A DNA stretch of 64,000 nt, taken from contig JAWUZG010000015.1 of the NCBI GenBank assembly GCA_036785705.1, forward strand, positions 2,681,001 through 2,745,000. Direction: 5' to 3'. Of the stretch, positions 55,407-64,000 are shown one piece after another. The notes beneath the pieces are model-generated. The model was not told the DNA's origin. It searched no databases and was given only the letters and a program-made list of their open reading frames with translations. Position 1 is the stretch's first letter; each line of letters begins with the position of its first letter. The translations under genes and the position numbers were made by a program. The DNA is from Acanthornis magna (taxonomy: Eukaryota; Chordata; Aves; Passeriformes; Acanthizidae).

Positions 55407-58400
55407 ATTCACATCTGCAAAAAACCTGAAACAATAACAATTTAGTGCAGTTGAAGTAGAGCCTTATGTTCCCTTACACATGAAAAAGCTTAACAGAACA
55501 TTGCCACTCATTTTTTAATTAGGGTATTCCATAGTTTCATTAATCACTGACAGTGGTGGAATGATGAAATTTCTTTTCACACCTGGAACCCGCGATGAGA
55601 AGCCTTCATGCAGTGAACCAGAACATCTTCCTTTGGAAATGCAGGGCTCTGGGGAGAGCTTAATTTGAAGAAACAGCCTGGGTTTGGTCAAAGAGCTTGA
55701 TTAGGAGTAGGTTAGGAGTGTTGTAGGAGTTCTGCATTGTTTGAGCTCCTGTGTACATGGAGGGTTGTGCTCATTTGGTGTTCCCGCCTGCTCTGCAGCC
55801 ATTAGCTCTGATTGTTACAGTGAAAGGAACATAATTAACAGCTGGATGCAAAACAAGTGTGGCAAATTGCTGCAGAAGCAGATCACGAGCTTCTCTGCCT
55901 TCTCTTGTGCACTGTTGTGCTTGCCTCAGAGTCTGAATGAAATAGCTGTCCCTGGCTGGATTCATTTTCGGACAGTTGGGTGCACTTTGGTCACTGGTGC
56001 TGCCTCCAGACAGGAGTCTGAGCAGAACATGGGTGAGGCAGAGTGGTTTGCAGCTTTGTTAGACAAAACCCTTCCAAATTGTGTGAACTTCCCTCCTAGG
56101 GATGGCTGACAGCCAGCTGCTGAGCTGAAATGAGGCAGAGTTTGAATGAGAGAGGGGAGAAAGGGGAAATGGGCACAGAAACTCCAGACCTTGTGCTGTG
56201 GGAGTGAGGAGCACCATGAGTTACTGCTCAGCTGATAGAAGGAGTCAGCACAAGGGGAGAAGAGGGGACACTTGGCTCTGCTCTGGCAGGATCTCCTCAT
56301 GCCTTCCCAGCCATCCAGGTGGGGATCTGATGTTTGCTGCTTGCCCTGGTGCCACCTGCCACAGATGGCTGCCTGACAGAGCAGGAAGGTCTCATCTGAA
56401 AACCCTCCCTGAGCCCTGCCAGTGTTTATCCCTCTGAAAGGTGAGAGCAGGCTGACAACCCCGTGTTCCTCCTCATCCTCCCTTATCCTTACCCTGGATT
56501 AATAATCCAAGTGAAGAGTTGCAGGTTTGATTGTCCCAGGTTCTTTATCCAGCTCACTGCAGGTCTCTGGTTGCTGATCCAGCTCCACGCTCTGATGGGA
56601 AGAAATTTTGGCTGCTGTGTGAAACCTGCCTGGATTTTTGAGCAGCTCAGAAACCAGAGCTCCTTAAAAAAAATCCCTTCTGGAGTCGCATTTTACCTCA
56701 TTGAGTTAGAATGAAATCTGTAGCGGCACAGTTGCAATCAATAACTCTTGGCCATTTTTCCTCTAAATGGGAGATGAGCAGGAGCCTGTGTAACACAGCT
56801 GGGAATGGTGTGGGGGACGCTGCCAGCTGCTCCACCAGCCTGGTGGTCCAACAGGTGACTGATGTCTTCAACCCAGAATTGTGAAAAGTAGCACTGCAGG
56901 AATCAATGAGAATATTATTTTTTTGAGGGAATGATAGACTCTACCGAGATTCCTATTGATTTTTTGCCTCTCTAATGACTTGTACTACATGCACAATCGG
57001 GCAGCTCATTATTATCAGGGGACTTGAGGCTGGATTTCTTGATGCTGACAGGTCTGCTCACAGCACACAGCATTATTCTTCTGGGACGTTTTGGAGGTTT
57101 GGATGGAGCTGCCAGCAGAGAGGTGCCATTCATCCCCATGGAGATGGCCACGAAAAAAACAGGGAGGTGTTTCAGTTCAGCACGAGCTGTGCTCTGAGAG
57201 ATGAAATGGCACCAGGGCTGCCTGCATCGCTTCTGTGAGCTGCTAACCAGCTTTGGGGAGCTCTGTGTTCAGCAGGAAGTCGGGTGTACACTTTATCCAC
57301 TTACATTCACTCCTTAATCTCATCTTGGAGTTGCTTGGGCAGAAATAAAGCAGCTGTGGAAACACTTCACTCTTTGTAAGCCCCTGTTTCCACATCTGGT
57401 TGACCGGAGGATGTGGGCCTGAGTGTTTTCTGCATAATAAATAAAATCCTCCTCCAGCCTATCTCACATGTGAGAGATTGAGAGGAGTGGGTATCTAGTG
57501 ATTAACTGCAGATCATTGAAATAACTTCCTATTGTAAATAATAAAAGCCCTAACCACTTTGTTAAACCTCCCCTCTCCAAATGACACAGACACTAAAAAA
57601 AGCTGATAATTGGAAAGGCAATAATAGGTTTGGCTCAGTCTCTGGAAGGAAATAGCAGTTTCCTGAAGCTGGCAATAAAAATTACAGGGGAGTCCATTGA
57701 CCCTGCACAGACATATTTTAAGACAGCAAACCACTGGCTGCAATGGGATAGAAAAGAAACACACAACGTAGAGCTCTCCTGAACCTGGGAGAAATTTGTT
57801 GAGGACCAAAAAAATGATTCCTTAAGCCTGGACAAACCCATGGTTTCTACCCTGTGTGAAGCAGCTTGCCAACAAGCTCCATGGACAGCTCTGGGATGTG
57901 GGGAATTCAAGCTGGAACTGAGGCCAAGGGGGAGAGTGCTAATTCCTTGTCTGCTCCATGCAGCAGCAGCAAAAATCACCTGTCCCCAGCTTGTGCTCCT
58001 AATGAAAGTGTGCCTGTTGTAGGGCAGCCCCAATGGCACATCTGGGCACAGCTGGCCCCTCTGGTGGTTCTCCAGGCAAGGCAAGTACTGTTTAGCTACT
58101 GTAAAGTCATAATCGTAGTAAAGGGAAAGGAAAAGGGTGGGTGTGAAAACAGATGGATGGAAAAGCTTTGCTGCTTTCATTGTTGTTCGTAGTCTGTAAA
58201 CAGCAAGCTGTCAGTTTAAAAGAAAAGGGGAAAAAAAAAGATCATGTGGCCTTTTAAGTTGTGAAGACGCAGCTGTCACATAAACATATGTCCTGCTGCC
58301 CTCGTAGCCTTTTTCTGCAGAAAATTGTTCCCATCCAAACACTGAAGAGACAGAGGCAGAACTTGTCTTGTTATCATCCATTTCACGTGAGTGAAATGTG

Positions 58401-59385
58401 CATTTAGGAACCTCAGTAATTAGCAGACAGCAGCAGCTCCTTTGCTTCTAAAATGGAAGGAAATAAAGCTATATTAAAAGAATGTTTTAAAAAGCCTGGG
58501 AAATTCACTGGGGTGCTAAAGCAGGCTGATGGTGTGCAGTTTCCAGGCTGTGGGCAGGAGTTGTGTTGGTAGAGAGAGCTTGCCCAGGTCCCCAGGCTGT
58601 GCTGATGGTAGGTCTGGGTCTTCCCTTCAGGAACAGGCATCCTAAAACACAGTCCTCATATGTGCCCATGGTGTGTGGACTTCAAAATACAGCCAGGGTT
58701 CAGCCTTGAGTGAGGGTGCACCATCATCTTCTTTTATTCATAGGCAAAGAAGTTCCAGAAAACAAATTTCCATAAATCTGTTGAGGTAAACCCCTGGATG
58801 GGCTTATTGTGCAGTAGGCTTTCTGGATATGGTGCATGTTGGAAAATGAAGGCTGGATCAAGAGCTGCAGGATGTAGTCCTGGAGTGTTTTCCTGTTCCA
58901 GGGTCTCAGCTGAAAAGTGCCTACATTGTTCTGTTGCTGCCTGGCTGTAAAATGTCTGCCTTAACCTGGCAGTGATACAGAGCTGAAGCAGCACTGGCAT
59001 CTTAATTCGAGTTATTCCTGTGAGTTCAGCCATAATGAAACAGATATGCAGAATATGTAGGCTCTAGGGTCATCATTAATATTAATGTAGATATATAAGG
59101 CCTTGTAAAACTTCTGTGATATCATAAAATGGGAATTAAGTATCGCAGCATTTGAAAGAATGTTCAGAAACAACACAGAGACTGAAATTTAGGGAATTAT
59201 TTTTTTGGTTTTTTTTTCTAAAACGTCTATTATTAATTATTTTTCTTGTCATTGCTTTAAGCAATCTGGATGGATCATTGGTAATTACTATATTGTTTAT
59301 TCCTACTTTGTTGGTGGCTAAAGAGAAGCACCTTGCACTGATAGAACAAGAGGTAATGTGTACCAATTAAAAGAGGGGAAATTTA

Positions 59386-59475
59386 GGTCAGGAAAAAAAA
59401 AAAAAAAATAAAAAGCCTTTTCCCTGCCTATGGCACTTTAAGATCCATTCCAACCCCTTAACATTCTATGATCTC
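59386..59475 (+). mobile_element. Poly-A run followed by a degraded CR1 tail
   Basis: A run of about 17 A residues with a few interruptions is followed by ccctgcctatggcactttaa, gatccattccaacccc and attctatgatct. The latter is a strongly decayed CR1 3' tail with a large internal deletion. Confidence 0.65.
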
Positions 59476-59544
59476 TACTGTGTACAGGAAAGCAACTCGT
59501 CTGAAGCAAAAGTAATATTTTTCAGAAAACAAATATGGTTGTGG

Positions 59545-59625
59545 GAAAGTGGTTTTACTGGTTTCTTTGGGTTTGGTTGTTTTTTTGGTTTGGTTTTTTG
59601 GGGTTTTTTGTGGGGGGAAAGTGTG
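59545..59625 (+). repeat. G/T-rich low-complexity stretch
   Basis: Almost only T and G, with several tttttgg and ggggtttttt runs. It is low-complexity sequence with no gene. Confidence 0.8.
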
Positions 59626-61975
59626 TTTATTTATTCTGTTCCTTGGTAGAAAAGTTCATGCGAGCTTCCAATTCTCAGTATCAGGCAGAGAAGCACAGAG
59701 TAGATTCAAAGGGATCTCATTTTTATGAGACACCAAAGCGATGAGCAGTGGGTGATCAATGGAAAGCAATGGAATAATCAGCCCTAATCCCAAATAGGGA
59801 CTCAAATAGGTTCAAATCTTCAAAAACTTCAGCACCCCTGGGAGCTGGGAGCCTGCTGTCTGTGCAGGTTCTTTTATGTTTTCCTTCCCAGAAGATGCAA
59901 TTTGAAATGAAGTTCTGAAGTCCATAAGCCTTATTCCTCTAGCCCTTACTTTTGGCAGTGCCAGGTCTCCTAATAAGTGTGGTTGTCTGTGCTGAGTGCA
60001 GCAATTAGTGGATGTAGATGCAAACAGAACAAATTCTGTCTTCCCAAATCACCCTGTGGGAGGGTCTCATGCAGGAATACACACATGTTCAAATGAGATC
60101 ACTCTTGACTCTTCTTTTTCCAGCATTGGCTAATTTCTCCAGCTTTCCGTCACACTTTGAAACCTGCAGAAAGCAACAAATGTGCAAGAAAATTTTCCTC
60201 AACACAATGTGAGCAAGTGCCCACCTACTTGTAGACTGCAGAAATCCTATCTTGTTTTTTATTTTCCTCTTCATTGCTGATTTTCCAGGTCATCTTGCTG
60301 TAGATCAGAAACTACATCAGGATCTCGCTGTCTGCTGGTTCCTAGCATTGTGTGCAAAGATAGCTCTGAAAACAAAGCTGGGTTTGTCCTGCTTCATCCG
60401 TCAATGCAGCAATAAAAACTTTAGATTTCCAGAATAACTGGGAGTTTAAATTGATGATCCAGGGGCAGAGGGGACTGGGGAGCTCTGGGTACAACTGTGG
60501 TGACTTTGCAGTGCCAGTGCTGGTGCAGGTTGTGTAGGGGAGCTGATTTTTGAGGGAGAAAGAGGTGTAACCAAAAACAGATGGCTCTGGTTTATTGGGA
60601 TAAATCCCAATCCCACCCTGAGCCTGGGAAATAGACATGTTTTTTCCTTGGGGATCCAGGAATTCCTGAAGAGCGTTTGAAGGCAAGACCAAAGGGAGGG
60701 TTTGTCCTTCTGAATATCTCATTGTTTTTAGGCTGCACACAGGGTGGCTTATATGCAGAGCCTGACTGGCTGGGATTTGAGGCATCACAGAAAGGGATCA
60801 GAGGGAATTGCTCCTGTGGCTCCCAGTGTTTCCCAGCAGGGATCCTGCAATCATCCCCCTCCTATGTGCAACAAAAGTGTGAGGAGAAAGGCACAGTGGG
60901 GCTGTGAGGGTTTGTCACAGATGGAGCAATTTTCTCCACGAGTAAATTCCGATTTCCACAAGGCTTGTCCAGTTGTTTGAGGACGGAAGGAAGTGCTCAG
61001 CAGTGCTTTGCTGGGCTGTTGTTTCCAGAGCGCAGACAGCATCCATATTAATGGAGCATTGTTAGCACAGTAATTTATGCTGTGTTCATTACACCTGAGA
61101 CGTGTAGAGGCATAAAGTGCTCTGCAAACCCTGCAGCAGATGAGTGCCTGACAGAGGCAGCTCTTCAACCAGGCAGCACATTCCCATTTGGATGGCAATC
61201 ACACGCTGGACAGCAGCAGTCCCTGCCAGGAAGGGCTGTGCAATGAGGAGCTGGGGATTCCACAAAGGTTGTGTTTGCAGCGGAGGAGGCTTTAGAAAGC
61301 TGCCGAGCTGGAGCTGCTCGTGAAGCCAAATCCAACATTTGGGTCCAAATCCTGCTTGTGCAGCTCTGCAGGCTCCAGGGTGGATTGGACACAGAGCGTT
61401 GGGTTTGATCCCAGCTCTGCAGTGAGGAGCTGCAGTGGTGAGGGTTGTCAGAACAGCTCGTTTGGCAGAGGCAGCAGCACAGAATGTTGGTCTGCTCCAC
61501 ATCCATCAGAGACCTAAAATATTCAAATTACTTCTCCGGTGTCTGTTTGCCATGTGTTTAAATAAATACCCAATTTGCAAAATTTGCAGTAATGGTGCAT
61601 GAAAATGAGATGTACAGTGGCCTGTACTTTTGACCCAAGGCTTGTCAGTCTATTACAGAGCAGGTCATTTAACTGGTAAATTCTATTAGCTAATCAGGCA
61701 CTTACGTGGGACACATCACTCGCACATGGAGCGTGGAGAAATGTGTTGTCACTCCCAACTTTTCACTACTTAAGGGAACCAACTGCAGGCAAGTCCAGTA
61801 GCGTGGAGTGTTTTATACAACAAAAACTGTTGGTGGTATTTCAAAAAGATGAAGTGCAAGAAAAAATATATACTTTTTTAGTACCTTTTTTAAGTAATGT
61901 GTGTTTGTTGTAGATGGGCAAATGACACACTGTGATGTTTTCCTATATATTTTTCTTGTGTTTTTTATTTTGCAG

Positions 61976-62012
61976 GAAACAAAAATCAACTGTGTCCGGC
62001 TGGCAACGAAAG
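61976..62012 (+). CDS. PTPRT: PTPRT 37-bp exon, linker between FN3-4 and the juxtamembrane region
   Basis: This very short exon encodes ETKINCVRLATK plus the first base of the next codon (phase 0 to phase 1). It follows the glycine ending the previous exon to give ANG-ETKINCVRLATK, which matches human PTPRT as remembered; PTPRM reads ETKIDCVQVATK. The acceptor ttttttattttgcag and donor AAAG|gtatgt are strong. A 37-bp exon at this position is a hallmark of R2B phosphatase genes. In mammals the next PTPRT exon is a short alternatively used juxtamembrane cassette, followed by the transmembrane exon. I looked for both in 62013-64000 and found neither. Confidence 0.95.
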
Positions 62013-64000
62013 GTATGTGGGTCTCTCTTTCCTGCAAAACACAATGCCAGAAATGTAAGAACTACAGTGGTGGCACAACTTGATTACAGTTCCTAGCCAA
62101 AGAACCAGCCTCTTTATTTCCTCTTTTATTTTATTTTTTTTTTTTTAAAGGAAGATTGCAAAGGCAGAACAACAATTTCCAGGACCACTCCACTATATTT
62201 GTGGCCTCTGTTATTTTTTTAACACAGGCTATCATTCTCCGTGGTTCCTCCTTCCCCTCATTCTGTTGACAGCTTTTCTGTCCTGAGGACTGTTCTTGCT
62301 GTTGGCAGAACATCACTGAAAAAGTGACATTAACTTCCTACCCAATTTGTTCTCTCCACAACTGTACAAAGTAGATAAGAGGAGATCTCGTGTAAGCCTA
62401 ACCTTGCACACAGCGGGGCACAATTCTTACATCACACCATTTTCATGGCCTAATTCTACAAACGAGGAGACAGAATTCCTGATTTTCCTTGTGGTGAGCT
62501 CAGAACAGGCCGAGCTGACAGGTCACACAGTGAGCAAACCCAAGACAAACAGCCCCAGGTTGGTTCTCAAGGTGCAGCTCCTGAGGGACCAACGGTGACA
62601 ATGTCTGAGCTCCTCCTTAGACTCTACAGCTGCTTTTAACAACTCTTCTAAAGACTTCAAAATCACCCCAGGTGCTAATTTTCCAGAAAAGATGTCAGAC
62701 ACCAATTTATTTGTAACACAGAGGAGTAGCTGTAAAAAGATTTCCCCAACATACCTTGCAGTCTCCGGAGGAGCTGTAGGGAAACTCTGGGGTAATTGCC
62801 ATGGGCTGTGCTACAGATGACTCTCCATTTCCAGGCTCAGCTTTGCCAGCCTCTGCTCCTGCTGCTTTGCTGTCATGTGCAATACCTGCCTGGCTGCCTG
62901 TGGAGGCTTTGGAGAGATCACCAAAATTGGCAGGACACAGAAATCCTTTGAGGCACCGTCCCATTTTTTTCCATTCTTTTCACTCCTTTCTGGCTTGAGG
63001 CAGAAGTTACCAACTTCAAGGTCCTTTCTCCTGATCCCTTCTGCATCTGTGCGTGCAGAGGAGTTGGGAGGTCTCAAAGAATCCCCATTAGTCATTGGAC
63101 AGCAGAACAGGAATTTTCCATCTCCCTGTGGAGATGTCCCCAGGCTGTCACAGAGAGCCAGGCACAGGGTGAGGTCTGTTTTCCCTGCTCAGAGCTGGCA
63201 GTGCAAACTGGGGCTGTAAGCAGTTGTGTCACCACTGAAAGCCAAGGAGGATGAGCCTTTCTCCCCTTTCTCCTTCTCACTTGTGGCTCTGGTTCTCCCC
63301 ACATCCTCTTGTTCCTTTCCTGTTTAGAAGTTCCTTGTAAAAGCTTTATTTAATTCATTCTCTGGGTTACAAACATTCTGTGTGTCTCAGTCTCGGTGTC
63401 TCCTTCCTCTCAGTTTCCCCAGCTGGTAGTGATGTGACCATTTCAAATACCTGATTTTGGCTTTCTGGTGGTAGGGCAAGAGCAGGACTGGGTGAAATTA
63501 ATCTCCACAAGCTTTTCTAACAGCATGGTCTCTTCATGAGATCAGAGATACTGGATTAATTAATTTTTGGAAACCTGTAGTTCCTTGCATTTCAGTTGTT
63601 CATATTTCTGGAGCTGGTGGAAAAATTTTGTCATGCTGCTAGGAAAGATATTTACTCTGTAACTATTCAAAAGAAAATAACTGATACAGCTTGAAAAATC
63701 CCATTCTGACATGACCTTTTGTTTGCACTCTCTGTTTTGGGTACCTCAGAAAAGCATCCCATAAGTGTTTGACCTTCAGTTGACTTCTGCAAACGGAGAT
63801 AATTTCCATTAACCTTGTTAGGTCACCAGGAAAAGTCACTGAGCCACCCTCATTCTGTTGCTTCTGAATGTCATCTCTTTCTAAAAAAGAATCTCTTGCT
63901 AGTATTAATTGAATAAGAGACATTAAAGAGATGAGTAGAGCCTGAGGATGTCTAGAGCCACTGCTTTGTGGTGATCTTATTCTTTAGGTTTTTTTCTTTA
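62013..64000 (+). other. PTPRT: Start of the next PTPRT intron (continues beyond the window)
   Basis: This begins with the donor gtatgt after the 37-bp exon. I see no CR1, LTR or tandem repeat apart from short T/A runs (for example around 62130-62150). The expected juxtamembrane or transmembrane exon was not recognised. Confidence 0.85.

Noticed and set aside
57635..58180. 181-codon - strand open frame
   Set aside because: No recognisable domain or composition typical of a real protein; located inside an intron without further support.

Overview
The window looks like a bird genome, entirely inside one large protein-coding gene on the + strand: PTPRT, receptor-type tyrosine-protein phosphatase T (RPTP-rho, type IIB/R2B family). 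Four exons are directly supported by reading frame, splice sites, mutually compatible phases and recognisable protein sequence: 31218-31419, 34727-34829, 52935-53208 and 61976-62012. Together they are only 616 bp (under 1% of the window). The avian assignment rests on at least 13 CR1 LINE fragments with the typical bird 3' end (a conserved tail reading roughly 'ttaaggtcccttccaaccc' followed by an ATTCTRTGAT-like octamer) and on LTR fragments with the look of bird endogenous retroviruses. A songbird is possible from the LTR style, but this is an impression only.

Layout. 1-31217 is the 3' part of a very large intron. 31218-31419 encodes the second half of the third fibronectin III (FN3) repeat. 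A 3.3-kb intron follows, then 34727-34829 starts the fourth FN3 repeat, then an 18.1-kb intron, then 52935-53208 carries most of the fourth repeat, including a basic cleavage-site-like motif. After an 8.8-kb intron, the tiny 37-bp exon 61976-62012 leads toward the juxtamembrane region. The rest, to 64000, is the start of the next intron. The MAM, Ig and FN3-1/2 exons lie upstream and the transmembrane and phosphatase exons lie downstream, outside the window.

The exons form one continuous coding path (phase 0 > 1 > 2 > 0 > 1) for the membrane-proximal adhesion ectodomain of a homophilic cell-cell adhesion receptor. I see no other convincing gene on either strand. The longest other open frames (up to 203 codons) resemble no protein I know, show no splice context and often overlap CR1 or tandem repeats.

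The introns hold CR1 fragments in both orientations, a clean 647-bp solo LTR inserted into a CR1 copy with a 6-bp target duplication, two further LTR-like segments, a ~230-bp inverted repeat with a 742-bp spacer, several minisatellites (periods of about 20, 37, 61 and 65 bp), a hexanucleotide microsatellite, and AT-rich blocks that could be conserved regulatory DNA. I found no prokaryote-type system, CRISPR array or novel multigene locus. The most interesting material is structural: the inverted repeat, the nested LTR, and the minisatellite next to an exon.
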